This document shows, in pieces, positions 26,068 to 34,448 of a stretch of DNA of 64,000 bases (the first letter of the stretch is position 1; each line of letters opens with the position of its first letter). Below the pieces are notes generated by a model. It made no database searches, was not told the origin of the DNA, and worked only from the letters and a program-made list of their open reading frames with translations. This DNA is from Ruegeria sp. HKCCD4315. Lineage in GTDB: Bacteria; Pseudomonadota; Alphaproteobacteria; Rhodobacterales; Rhodobacteraceae. The stretch is from contig NZ_WVRN01000001.1 of NCBI RefSeq assembly GCF_013112245.1, positions 2,422,501-2,486,500 of the forward strand, given 5' to 3'. The position numbers and the translations under genes were made by a program.

Positions 26068-27888
26068 TTATTCTGCGGCAACACCGTCGGTGAATTGCAA
26101 CCGGGCCAGACGTGCATACAGCCCGTCCTGAGAAACCAGATCATCATGGCTGCCTTGCGCCACGATACGACCCTCTTCCAGCACGACGATACGGTCGGCT
26201 TTTTTTACGGTTGCCAATCGATGCGCGACGATCAGCGTCGTGCGCCCGGCGCGCATCTGGTCTACCGCGCCCTGCACCGCACGTTCGCTTTCTGCATCCA
26301 GAGCCGAGGTCGCCTCGTCCAGCAACAAAACCGGCGCGTCTCTCAGGATGGCACGGGCGATGGCAATGCGCTGCTTTTGCCCACCGGACAGCATCACACC
26401 GCGTTCACCGACAAAGCTGTCATACCCTTCCGGCAAGGCCGCAATGAACTCATGTGCGGCGGCTGCACGAGCCGCGGCTTCAACTTCGGCATCGGTTGCA
26501 TCCAAACGCCCGAAGCGGATGTTTTCACGGGCCGAGGCGGCAAAAATCACAGGGTCCTGCGGAACCAGAGCCATATGGGCACGGAAATCTGCCCGATCCA
26601 GCTCTCGCAGGTCATGGCCATCCAACGTGACACGGCCCGAATTGGGATCATAGAAGCGTTGGATCAATTGAATGACGGTCGTCTTGCCTGCACCTGACGG
26701 TCCGACAAACGCGACAGTTTCGCCCGGATTGACCTGCAGCGACAGATGATCCAGCGCGACGGTATCGGGGCGCGCTGGATAGCGGAAGCTGACATCTTCA
26801 AACCGGATTTCACCTTTAACATCTTTGGGCAGGGTCAAGGGCTTGGCAGGATCGGTCACGGTGTCTTCGGCATTCAGAAGTTCGACCAGACGCTCGGTCG
26901 CCCCGGCCGCGCGTTGAAGTTCGCTCCAGATTTCTGACAGGGCCGCAACCGAGCCTGACATGATGATCGAATAGATCACGAACTGCACCAGAACGCCTTC
27001 GGTCATCACACCGTTTCGTACGTCATTGGCGCCCATCCAAAGGACACCGACGATGCCAGAAAAGACCAAGAAAATCACGATGACCGTCAGAATCGCACGG
27101 GTCTGAATGCGACGCAACGAGACCACATACGAGGTTTCGGTCATCTCTCCGAATTGCTTGCGGCTTTCTTTTTCATGGGTAAAAGCCTGCACGGTCTGAA
27201 CAGCGCCCAATGCCTCACCTGCATTTCCGGACGAGGCTGCGATCCAATCCTGATTTTCACGACTGATCACGCGCAAACGGCGGCCCAGAACCAGGATCGG
27301 AACAACGACAATCGGGATCAACAAAAGCACCAGCCCGGTCAATTTGGCCGAGGTCAGCAGCATCAAAACCAGCCCACCAAAGAACATCAGCATGTTGCGC
27401 AACGCGATCGACACGGATGACCCGAGCACCGATTGGATCAGGGTGGTGTCCGTTGTGATCCGGCTGAGCACCTCGCCGGTCATGATGCGTTCATAGAATT
27501 CAGGGCTCATCGCGATCACGCGGTCGAACACGGCCTTGCGAATATCGGCCACTACACGTTCGCCCAGCCGCGTGACCAGCGCATACCGGATGCCGGTGCC
27601 CACAGCCAGAACAGCGGCGATACCCAGTGCCGCCAGGAAATACCAATCCAGCAGTTCGCCATCCTGAATACGGAAGTTGTCGATCACGCGCCTCACTGCA
27701 AGTGGCAGGGTCAGCGTCATGCTTGCGGTCAGAATCAACGCCAGAGTCGCGCCGATCATCAAAAGCTTGTACGGCTTCATGAAAGGCCAGAGCGAGGCCA
27801 GTACCCCAATTTTCTTTGAGCGGGCCCGCTCTTCGCTGGCACCGGGGGCAGCGGCTTGAGTTGGTATGTTGGCGGTCTGTCTTGCCAT
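26068..27888 (-). CDS. ABC exporter with fused membrane and ATPase domains (MsbA/lipid-A type)
   Basis: A 606-residue half-transporter. An N-terminal six-helix exporter domain (residues about 30-330) is followed by a nucleotide-binding domain with Walker A GPSGAGKTT, Q-loop VPQDPVIFAA, signature LSGGQKQR, Walker B VLLLDEATSALD and H-loop IVAHRLAT. It would work as a homodimer. Close relatives are annotated as MsbA-like or 'lipid/multidrug' exporters; the substrate cannot be told from sequence. The basic N-terminal tail (SEERARSKKIG) is cytosolic. The gene stands alone between the acyl-CoA synthetase and tRNA-Gly. Confidence 0.92.
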   Translation of the reverse strand: MARQTANIPTQAAAPGASEERARSKKIGVLASLWPFMKPYKLLMIGATLALILTASMTLTLPLAVRRVIDNFRIQDGELLDWYFLAALGIAAVLAVGTGIRYALVTRLGERVVADIRKAVFDRVIAMSPEFYERIMTGEVLSRITTDTTLIQSVLGSSVSIALRNMLMFFGGLVLMLLTSAKLTGLVLLLIPIVVVPILVLGRRLRVISRENQDWIAASSGNAGEALGAVQTVQAFTHEKESRKQFGEMTETSYVVSLRRIQTRAILTVIVIFLVFSGIVGVLWMGANDVRNGVMTEGVLVQFVIYSIIMSGSVAALSEIWSELQRAAGATERLVELLNAEDTVTDPAKPLTLPKDVKGEIRFEDVSFRYPARPDTVALDHLSLQVNPGETVAFVGPSGAGKTTVIQLIQRFYDPNSGRVTLDGHDLRELDRADFRAHMALVPQDPVIFAASARENIRFGRLDATDAEVEAAARAAAAHEFIAALPEGYDSFVGERGVMLSGGQKQRIAIARAILRDAPVLLLDEATSALDAESERAVQGAVDQMRAGRTTLIVAHRLATVKKADRIVVLEEGRIVAQGSHDDLVSQDGLYARLARLQFTDGVAAE

Positions 27889-28016
27889 GTCGGGCCCTTA
27901 TGGATTGAACGCTAGAAAGTGAACGCTTTCTTGGCCTCAGCCGCCCTTCTGGTCAAGCATCACGACATGGATCAGCCACCCGAAAGGGCCATTTGACGCA
28001 GAAAAGTAAGGGTGAT

Positions 28017-28090
28017 TGGAGCGGGTAGACGGAATCGAACCGACATAGCCTGCTTGGAAGGCAGGGGCTTTACCATTAAGCTATACCCGC
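28017..28090 (-). tRNA. tRNA-Gly (anticodon TCC)
   Basis: Read on the minus strand this gives a complete cloverleaf of 74 bases, starting GCGGGTATAGC and ending with an encoded CCA. The anticodon stem CCTGC/GCAGG encloses the loop CTTCCAA, giving anticodon TCC. The T-arm GTCGGTTCGATTCCGTC is intact. Confidence 0.97.
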
Positions 28091-28103
28091 AAATGGTTTG
28101 CGT

Positions 28104-28132
28104 TGGTTAAGTCATGCACAGGTGCGCGTCAA
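28104..28132 (-). promoter_or_regulatory. Promoter of tRNA-Gly
   Basis: On the minus strand TTGACG (28127-28132) and TAACCA (28104-28109) are spaced by 17 bases, and the tRNA begins 13 bases after the -10. Confidence 0.6.
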
Positions 28133-28195
28133 GCAGGAAGTGGCAAATTTTGTGCCACCGTTTTTGCACCAAAGCGCTTAATCAGATTCGATCGT

Positions 28196-29068
28196 TCAAT
28201 CCTGATTGCGGAATAGCCGGGTTGACGAAAAAAACTGCTCCAGTTCCTCGATCCGTTCCTTACTTTCCTCCCACCGGGCCTCTTGCACTTCTGCAATCAA
28301 AGTTTCTGAAATCAGCTGCAGCGCTATCGTCGAATCCCAACTTGAAGGGGCCTCGACCAACGCGTGGAAGGTGTAATTTGCGGTCTTTCCGATGGGTGAA
28401 CCCCATTGGTCGGTAAACAGCACAACTGTTACGCCCCGGCTCGAGGCAACCTGGGCCAGCTTTTCCAGATGCGCCTCGTATCGCCGAATGTCGAAGATCA
28501 CCAGGACCGAGGACGCGTCCATGTCCAAAAGGTACTGCGGCCAAACATTGGCTGAATTGCCCAGCATGGTCACGTTGGGACGGATGATTTGCATGTGATT
28601 GAACAGATAATCCGCGTTGGATCGGGTGATGCGGCCACCCACCACATAAAGATGCCGGTCCGTTTCAGCCAATAACTGGGCGACAGTGTCAAACATCTCT
28701 TTGTCCAGACGCTCCAGCGTGTGGCGCATGTTTGTCCAGACGGCCTGCGCAAAGCGCGTTGTCGGGTGTTCGGCATCGTCATCGACAACCCAGGCATCTC
28801 GTTTCGAGATCGGTTTCTTGATCTGCGCTGCCACTTCTTCGCGCAGGGCATCCTGCAGGTCCGGAAACCCATCGAACCCAAGCTTGCGGGCCATACGGAT
28901 AACGGTCGGGGTCGAGACCTGCGCAGCAGCTGCCAGCTTGGTGATCGATTGCAGCCCTGCCATCGGATAATCCTGCAACAGGATAGACGCCAACTGGCGC
29001 TCTGATCGGGTCAGGTCGTCCAGTTCATCCTGAATCCGCTGTTTGACAAGTTTCACAACGGTGGCCAT
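28196..29068 (-). CDS. MurR/RpiR family transcriptional regulator
   Basis: A 290-residue regulator with an N-terminal HTH_6 domain (LTRSERQLASILLQDYP; QVSTPTVIRMARKLGFDGFP) and a C-terminal SIS domain that normally senses phosphosugars (LYVVGGRITRSNADYLFNH; VLVIFDIRRYEAHLEKLAQ). It diverges from the catabolic cluster that starts at 29163, and a perfect 10-bp inverted repeat spans the shared promoter region, so it is the likely local regulator. ATG 29068 is used: GAGG sits the right distance upstream, while the GTG at 29074 would overlap it. Confidence 0.92.
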   Translation of the reverse strand: MATVVKLVKQRIQDELDDLTRSERQLASILLQDYPMAGLQSITKLAAAAQVSTPTVIRMARKLGFDGFPDLQDALREEVAAQIKKPISKRDAWVVDDDAEHPTTRFAQAVWTNMRHTLERLDKEMFDTVAQLLAETDRHLYVVGGRITRSNADYLFNHMQIIRPNVTMLGNSANVWPQYLLDMDASSVLVIFDIRRYEAHLEKLAQVASSRGVTVVLFTDQWGSPIGKTANYTFHALVEAPSSWDSTIALQLISETLIAEVQEARWEESKERIEELEQFFSSTRLFRNQD

Positions 29069-29088
29069 CGGCACCCTCGTTTCTTATG

Positions 29089-29163
29089 TTTGTTACAGAA
29101 TATTCTCACCTGTAATTTTGTCTACAGTAATTTTCTTGACAGTTGGGAAACTGCTGTAACAAA
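29089..29163. promoter_or_regulatory. Divergent promoter region with paired operator-like repeats
   Basis: TTTGTTACAG (29089-29098) and CTGTAACAAA (29154-29163) are perfect 10-bp inverted copies at the two ends of the intergenic region. Between them lie CTGTA (29110-29114) and TACAG (29123-29127), a further dyad sharing the same core. TTGACA at 29136-29141 is a good -35 for the rightward unit. I infer binding sites for the RpiR-type regulator. Confidence 0.55.
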
Positions 29164-29957
29164 TGCTACCTATGCATCACGATTCCGAGTCATCCTTATT
29201 ACAAACCGTCGAGGCACCGGCTGCACGTCTGCTCAATGCACGCGGCAGCGCCAATGCGGTTTTGGTGTGCGAACACGCCAGTCGCTTTATTCCCGCCGCT
29301 TTGCACGGCCTGGGTTTGGATGAGGAGGCGGCCCGGTCCCATGCTGCATGGGATATTGGCGCAATGGAGCTTTCGGTTGAGTTGATGGGTGCGCTGGACG
29401 CGCCATTGGTCCATTCTCGGGTCAGTCGCCTTGTCTATGATTGCAACCGCCCGCCGGAACGTGAAGACGCCATGCCGCAACTCAGCGAAGTGTTTTCAGT
29501 ACCCGGAAACACGAATCTGACGGCGGCACAGCGCACCCAGCGCGTGCGGGATGTGTATGACCCATTCCGACACCTTTTGTCGTCCACCTTGAACGCAAGA
29601 AACGAGCCGCCCGTGGTCATCACGATCCACAGCTTCACCCCGATCTACAAGGGACAGACGCGCTCGGTTGAGCTGGGTATATTGCATGACAAAGACGACC
29701 GCGCGGCCCGGATCATGTTGCAACAGGCGCAAGGCACCGGGCTGAAGGTCGCGCTGAACGAACCCTACTCAGCCTCTGACGGCGTCACGCATACGTTGCA
29801 GGAACACGCGATCAAACGCGGGTTGCCCAATGTCATGATCGAGGTGCGCAATGACCTGATCGACACTCCTGCGGGTGTGAACCGAATGGCAGGGCAGCTC
29901 GCGCCGATCCTGCAATCCGTCATTTCTGCCTTTTCGAACACCGAGGCCACAGCATGA
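29163..29957 (+). CDS. N-formylglutamate amidohydrolase family protein
   Basis: A 264-residue member of the N-formylglutamate amidohydrolase family (PF05013), zinc enzymes that release glutamate from N-formylglutamate in histidine breakdown. The metal motif VLVCEHASRFIP, VYDCNRPPE, the HSFTPIYKGQ loop and MIEVRNDLI are present. No hut genes are nearby. Instead the neighbours are a TRAP transporter, a glutamine-synthetase-like ligase and two alcohol/aldehyde dehydrogenases, so the true substrate may be another N-substituted glutamate. The start at 29163 overlaps the operator repeat; ATG 29172 is a serious alternative because the predicted -10 would fall at about 29159. Confidence 0.85.
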   Translation: MLPMHHDSESSLLQTVEAPAARLLNARGSANAVLVCEHASRFIPAALHGLGLDEEAARSHAAWDIGAMELSVELMGALDAPLVHSRVSRLVYDCNRPPEREDAMPQLSEVFSVPGNTNLTAAQRTQRVRDVYDPFRHLLSSTLNARNEPPVVITIHSFTPIYKGQTRSVELGILHDKDDRAARIMLQQAQGTGLKVALNEPYSASDGVTHTLQEHAIKRGLPNVMIEVRNDLIDTPAGVNRMAGQLAPILQSVISAFSNTEATA

Positions 29958-29973
29958 CAGAGAAAGTATCTCA

Positions 29974-30492
29974 ATGAAATTCATGCGGAGATATGTGGCG
30001 GTCATTGATCGCGCGAACCGCTGGATCGGGCGTGTGGTCATGTATGGCATCTTTGTCATGATGGGCATTCTGCTCTGGTCCTCGATCTCGAAGACGTTCT
30101 TTTTGCCGTCTCTGTGGACCCTTGAAATGGCCCAGTTTGCGATGGTGGCCTACTATGTGCTCGGCGGCCCCTATTCCATTCAGATGGGATCGAACGTCCG
30201 TATGGACCTGCTGTATAGTGAATGGTCGAACCGTCGGCGGGCCTGGACCGATGCGATCACGGTGTTCTTCCTGATCGTCTATCTGGGTGTGATGATCTAT
30301 GGCGGCTACGACTCGCTGAGTTATTCGCTGCAATATGGCGAGCGCAGTCCCACCGCATGGCGTCCTTACCTGTGGCCAATCAAGGTGATCATGGTTGTGG
30401 GGCTGTTCCTGATGTTGCTTCAAGCCATCTCGGAACTCTTCAAAGATATACTACGCCTCAAGGGCGATGACATCCCGCGCGAGGTGATCTGA
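29974..30492 (+). CDS. dctQ: TRAP transporter small permease (DctQ)
   Basis: The four-helix small membrane subunit of a tripartite ATP-independent transporter, 172 residues. Hydrophobic segments are visible at about 22-42, 55-75, 95-115 and 135-155, with the family's EMAQFAMVAYYVLGGPYSIQ region. It is translationally coupled to the large permease (TGATG at 30490). The binding protein is third in order, as commonly found. Confidence 0.9.
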   Translation: MKFMRRYVAVIDRANRWIGRVVMYGIFVMMGILLWSSISKTFFLPSLWTLEMAQFAMVAYYVLGGPYSIQMGSNVRMDLLYSEWSNRRRAWTDAITVFFLIVYLGVMIYGGYDSLSYSLQYGERSPTAWRPYLWPIKVIMVVGLFLMLLQAISELFKDILRLKGDDIPREVI

Positions 30493-31817
30493 TGTCATAC
30501 GAGATGATCGCCATCCTGATGTTTTCGACCATGATGCTGATGTTGCTGACAGGGCAGCGCGTTTTTGGAGCCATCGGCTTTGTCGCCGTTATGGCAGCGC
30601 TGTTTCTTTGGGGGGATCGTGGCGGGTACGACATTGGCTTTTCCGCCGCCATGAAGCTGATGAAATGGTACCCGCTGCTGACGCTGCCGATGTTCATCTT
30701 CATGGGCTATGTGCTGGCCGAATCCAAAATCGCAGACGACTTGTACAAGATGTTCCACGTCTGGATGGGCGGGCTGAACGGCGGTCTGGCTATTGGCACG
30801 ATTGGTCTGATGGTTCTGATCTCGGCCATGAACGGTCTAAGCGTTGCAGGTATGGCCATTGGCGCAACGATTGCGCTGCCTGAATTGCTGAAACGTGGGT
30901 ACGACAAGAAGATGGTGACGGGGGTGATACAAGCCGGATCGTCACTGGGCATCCTTGTGCCGCCTTCGGTGGTCTTGGTTCTTTACGCAATGATCGCCCG
31001 TCAACCGGTTGGTCAGCTTTGGCTGGCGGGGCTTCTGCCCGGGCTGATGATGGCTGCGATGTTCATCCTTTACATCGTGATCCGCTGCCGGATTAACCCA
31101 GCTTTGGGTCCTGCTTTATCAGCGGAAGAACGTGATGTTCCTATGGCAGAGAAACTGCGTCTCTTGCGTGCCGGTCTGCTGCCGCTGGGCATTTTTGCCG
31201 CGATGATGGTGCCATTTGTGAACGGCTGGACCTCGCTGGTTGAAAGCTCGGCCATCGGCGCTTTGACGGCGTTTATCGCTGCGGTGCTGAAGGGCCGAAT
31301 GACCCGCGAGGTTTTCGAAACCTCGGTGCGGTCAACACTGGGCATCACCTGTATGTTCATGTGGATCATCCTCGCGGCACTGGCCTTTGGCGCTGTGTTC
31401 GATGGGCTGGGCGCTGTGCGTGCGATCGAGAATCTGTTTACCGAACGTCTGGGCCTGAACCCCTGGGTGATCCTGATCTTCATGCAGCTCAGCTTTATCC
31501 TGATGGGTACTTTTCTGGACGACACCGCCATGCTGGTCATCGTTGCCCCCCTATACGTGCCGCTGGTGGGGGCATTGGGTTTCGACCTGATCTGGTATGG
31601 CGTGCTGTACACGATCACGACCCAGATCGCGTATATGACACCGCCCTTCGGCTATAATCTGTTCCTGATGCGCGCGATGGCGCCACCGGAGATTTCACTG
31701 CGTGACATTTACGGGTCGATCCTGCCCTTCGTGATTGTGATGACGCTTGCACTGGCCATTATCATGACCTTCCCGCAGATCGCGCTGTGGCTGCCGGAGT
31801 ATGTTTACAACAAATGA
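30492..31817 (+). CDS. dctM: TRAP transporter large permease (DctM)
   Basis: The large permease subunit, 441 residues with about 12 hydrophobic segments. It drives sodium-coupled uptake of an organic acid or related solute. Family landmarks are LLTGQRVFGAIGFVAV, GLMVLISAMNGLSVAGMAIG, VIQAGSSLGILVPPSVVLVL and TTQIAYMTPPFGYNLFLMRA. Substrate choice lies with the binding protein encoded next. Confidence 0.93.
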   Translation: MSYEMIAILMFSTMMLMLLTGQRVFGAIGFVAVMAALFLWGDRGGYDIGFSAAMKLMKWYPLLTLPMFIFMGYVLAESKIADDLYKMFHVWMGGLNGGLAIGTIGLMVLISAMNGLSVAGMAIGATIALPELLKRGYDKKMVTGVIQAGSSLGILVPPSVVLVLYAMIARQPVGQLWLAGLLPGLMMAAMFILYIVIRCRINPALGPALSAEERDVPMAEKLRLLRAGLLPLGIFAAMMVPFVNGWTSLVESSAIGALTAFIAAVLKGRMTREVFETSVRSTLGITCMFMWIILAALAFGAVFDGLGAVRAIENLFTERLGLNPWVILIFMQLSFILMGTFLDDTAMLVIVAPLYVPLVGALGFDLIWYGVLYTITTQIAYMTPPFGYNLFLMRAMAPPEISLRDIYGSILPFVIVMTLALAIIMTFPQIALWLPEYVYNK

Positions 31818-31884
31818 TCCCGGACCAAACCGGGGCATCGCGGGTATCCCCCGCATTGCTGAAACTGACCAACGGAGAGAGAGA

Positions 31885-32916
31885 ATGACAAACAGACGTA
31901 CATTTCTGAAAGGCGCAGCAGCCGCGCCCGCAGCAGCGCTGGCGACACCTGCACTGGCGCAATCAACGATCAGATGGCGGATGCAGACCTATGCAGGCCC
32001 GGCGCTGGCCGAACACGTGATCGATCCGGCCATCAAGATGTTCAACACCATCGCCGGTGATCGGATGCAGATTGAGCTGTTCTATGCAGACCAGCTGGTC
32101 CCGACGGGCGAGCTGTTCCGCGCCATGCAGCGCGGCACGATCGATGCAGTGCAGTCGGATGACGACTCGATGGCGTCGCCGACCGAAGTCACCGTGTTCG
32201 GCGGTTACTTCCCGTTTGCCTCGCGCTACTCGCTGGACGTGCCGGTTCTGTTCAATCAATACGGGCTGAACGAAATCTGGGACGCCGAGTATTCTAAAGT
32301 TGGCGTCAAGCACATCTCGGCAGGTGCCTGGGACCCGTGCCATTTCGCGACCAAAGACCCGATCAACAGCCTCGCTGACCTGCAGGGCAAGCGTGTCTTT
32401 ACCTTCCCGACAGCGGGCCGCTTCCTGAGCCAGTTTGGCGTCGTGCCGGTGACACTGCCATGGGAAGACATCGAAGTTGCGGTTCAAACCGGCGAGCTGG
32501 ACGGTATCGCGTGGTCAGGGATCACCGAAGACTACACCGTGGGTTGGGCGGATGTGACCAACTACTTCCTGACCAACAACATCTCGGGCGCATGGGCGGG
32601 CTCATTCTTCGCCAATATGGACCGCTGGAATGAGCTGCCGGAAGACCTGCAAACCTTGTTCCGCGTCTGCACCGATCAGTCGCACTATTATCGCCAGTGG
32701 TGGTATTGGGGTGGCGAGGCCAGCCTTCGCGTCAACGGCGACAAGATGCAGCTGACGTCAATTCCGGACGAAGAATGGGCAACTGTCGAAGCGGCGGCCG
32801 TTGCATTCTGGGACGAGATCGCAGCCGAGTCAGAGACGAAAGCGAAGGTCGTTGAAATCTTCAAGCAATACAACGCCGACATGCTCAAGGCTGGACGGCC
32901 TTATCGCTACGGCTAA
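31885..32916 (+). CDS. dctP: TRAP transporter substrate-binding protein (DctP)
   Basis: The periplasmic receptor of the TRAP system, about 343 residues. It opens MTNRRTFLKGAAAAPAAALA followed by TPALAQ, a twin-arginine-like export signal. The mature part starts STIRWRMQTYAGPALAEH and keeps the DctP ligand region AAGRF-like TAGRFLSQFGVVPVTLPWED, with TGELDGIAWSGITEDYTVGW. Ligands of this type are often 2-oxo or hydroxy acids, amino acids or amides; the actual one is unknown. ATG 31885 has GGAGAGAGA upstream. A hairpin follows the gene before the ligase gene, which may let the receptor be made in excess. Confidence 0.9.
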   Translation: MTNRRTFLKGAAAAPAAALATPALAQSTIRWRMQTYAGPALAEHVIDPAIKMFNTIAGDRMQIELFYADQLVPTGELFRAMQRGTIDAVQSDDDSMASPTEVTVFGGYFPFASRYSLDVPVLFNQYGLNEIWDAEYSKVGVKHISAGAWDPCHFATKDPINSLADLQGKRVFTFPTAGRFLSQFGVVPVTLPWEDIEVAVQTGELDGIAWSGITEDYTVGWADVTNYFLTNNISGAWAGSFFANMDRWNELPEDLQTLFRVCTDQSHYYRQWWYWGGEASLRVNGDKMQLTSIPDEEWATVEAAAVAFWDEIAAESETKAKVVEIFKQYNADMLKAGRPYRYG

Positions 32917-32929
32917 CTTGCTGCAAGCC

Positions 32930-32955
32930 TGACCTGCCCCTTAAGGGGCGGGTCA
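32930..32955 (+). terminator. Intra-operon hairpin after dctP
   Basis: TGACCTGCCCC (32930-32940) pairs with GGGGCGGGTCA (32945-32955) around a TTAA loop, with one G-T pair. There is no T-run, so it is more likely a partial terminator or an mRNA 3' stabiliser between dctP and the downstream ligase gene. Confidence 0.6.
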
Positions 32956-33004
32956 ATCACGACGAATAGCCGAAAGTTAAACTCGGCAAAGAAAAAGGTG
33001 GCAC

Positions 33005-34357
33005 ATGCTCACGTTCGAACATCTGAAGACGCAAGTCTCTGAAGGTACGGTGGATACGGTATTGGTCTGCATGGTCGACATGCAAGGACGACTGATGGGC
33101 AAACGCTTTCATGCAGGTCACTTTGTGGCGAGCGCATGGGAAGAAACGCATTGCTGCAACTACCTTTTGGCCACTGATCTGGAAATGGCCACGCCGGACG
33201 GCTATGCGTCGACCAGTTGGGAACGCGGCTATGGCGACTATGTCATGAAGCCCGATCTGAGCACGCTGCGCCCGGTTCCGTGGCTTGAGGGCACAGTCAT
33301 GGTGATGTGCGATGTGCTGGATCACCACACACATGAAGAAGTGCCGCACGCACCGCGCTCGATCCTGAAACGTCAGGTCAATCGCCTGAAGGCCATGGGT
33401 TATGACGCGATGTGTGCCACCGAGCTGGAGTTTTTCCTGTTCGAAAAAAGCTTTGATCAGATCCGCAAGGAAGGGTTCCGCGATCTGGAGCCAATCTCGG
33501 GCTACAACGAAGATTATCACATTCTTCAAACCACTAAAGAAGAACATGTGATGCGCCCGATCCGCAATCACTTGTGGGACGCGGGCATTCCGGTCGAAAA
33601 CACCAAGGGCGAAGCCGAGACCGGACAGGAAGAGTTGAACATCAAATACGCGCCTGCGATGGACACGGCCGAGTATCATTCGATCGCCAAGAATGCCGTG
33701 AAAGAAATCGCCTGGCAGCATGGCCATGCCGCGACATTCCTGCCGAAATGGCACCATGAGAAGGTGGGTAGTTCTAGCCACGTCCATCAATCGCTTTGGT
33801 CAGATGGAACGCCTGCGTTTTATGACGCAGCAGATGACTTGGGTATGTCCGCTCTGATGAAGAGCTACATGGCAGGTTTGTTGAAATATGCTGCCGACTA
33901 CACCTATTTCATGGCCCCTTACATTAACAGCTACAAGCGCTTTATGAAGGGCACCTTCGCACCAACGCGGATCATTTGGTCAGTGGACAATCGCACTGCC
34001 GGTTTCCGACTGTGCGGGGACGGTACCAAGGCAGTGCGGGTGGAATGCCGGATCCCGGGTTCGGACATGAACCCTTACCTGGCAATGGCCGGGATGCTGG
34101 CCGCCGGGATCGCAGGCATTGAGGAAGGGTTGGAATTGCAAGCGCCCACCACGGGCGACGTGTATCAGGGTGAAACCGGTATGATCCCAGGCAACTTGCG
34201 TGCCGCACGGGATGCGTTGCACGGCTCGGGCATGTTGCGGGCGGCCATGGGAGATGAAGTCGTCGACCACTACACACGTGCCGCTGAAGTCGAGATCGAG
34301 GAATTCGAGCGCGTGGTGACTGACTGGGAAGTCGCACGCGGTTTCGAACGCGCTTAG
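33005..34357 (+). CDS. Glutamine synthetase family ligase (gamma-glutamyl-amine synthetase candidate)
   Basis: A 450-residue glutamine-synthetase-fold enzyme of the type that includes gamma-glutamylpolyamine (PuuA) and gamma-glutamyl-isopropylamide ligases, rather than housekeeping GlnA. It starts MLTFEHLKTQVSEGTVDTVL with the GS N-terminal fold (CMVDMQGRLMGKRF). The catalytic domain follows: CATELEFFLFEKSF, the ATP/ammonium-site GSSSHVHQSLW, the FMKGTFAPTRIIWSVDNR loop, and the C-terminal PGSDMNPYLAMAGMLAAG. The adenylylation-type tyrosine loop of GlnA is not evident. In this cluster it would join glutamate to an imported amine or amino alcohol; that is inference from context. Confidence 0.87.
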   Translation: MLTFEHLKTQVSEGTVDTVLVCMVDMQGRLMGKRFHAGHFVASAWEETHCCNYLLATDLEMATPDGYASTSWERGYGDYVMKPDLSTLRPVPWLEGTVMVMCDVLDHHTHEEVPHAPRSILKRQVNRLKAMGYDAMCATELEFFLFEKSFDQIRKEGFRDLEPISGYNEDYHILQTTKEEHVMRPIRNHLWDAGIPVENTKGEAETGQEELNIKYAPAMDTAEYHSIAKNAVKEIAWQHGHAATFLPKWHHEKVGSSSHVHQSLWSDGTPAFYDAADDLGMSALMKSYMAGLLKYAADYTYFMAPYINSYKRFMKGTFAPTRIIWSVDNRTAGFRLCGDGTKAVRVECRIPGSDMNPYLAMAGMLAAGIAGIEEGLELQAPTTGDVYQGETGMIPGNLRAARDALHGSGMLRAAMGDEVVDHYTRAAEVEIEEFERVVTDWEVARGFERA

Positions 34358-34368
34358 GGGGGCTGGCT

Positions 34369-34414
34369 GGGGGCTCTGCCCCCAGACCCCCGAGGTATTT
34401 TTAGCCAGATGAAG
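34369..34414 (+). repeat. Dispersed intergenic repeat with hairpin, copy 2
   Basis: GGGGGC/GCCCCC (34369-34383) forms a tight hairpin. It is followed by the 27-base block 34388-34414, identical to the copy at 1717-1743. It lies between the ligase gene and the aldehyde dehydrogenase gene on the coding strand. Confidence 0.75.
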
Positions 34415-34448
34415 CAGGGATCCTGCTTTCTTTCTATACGGAGTGAAC

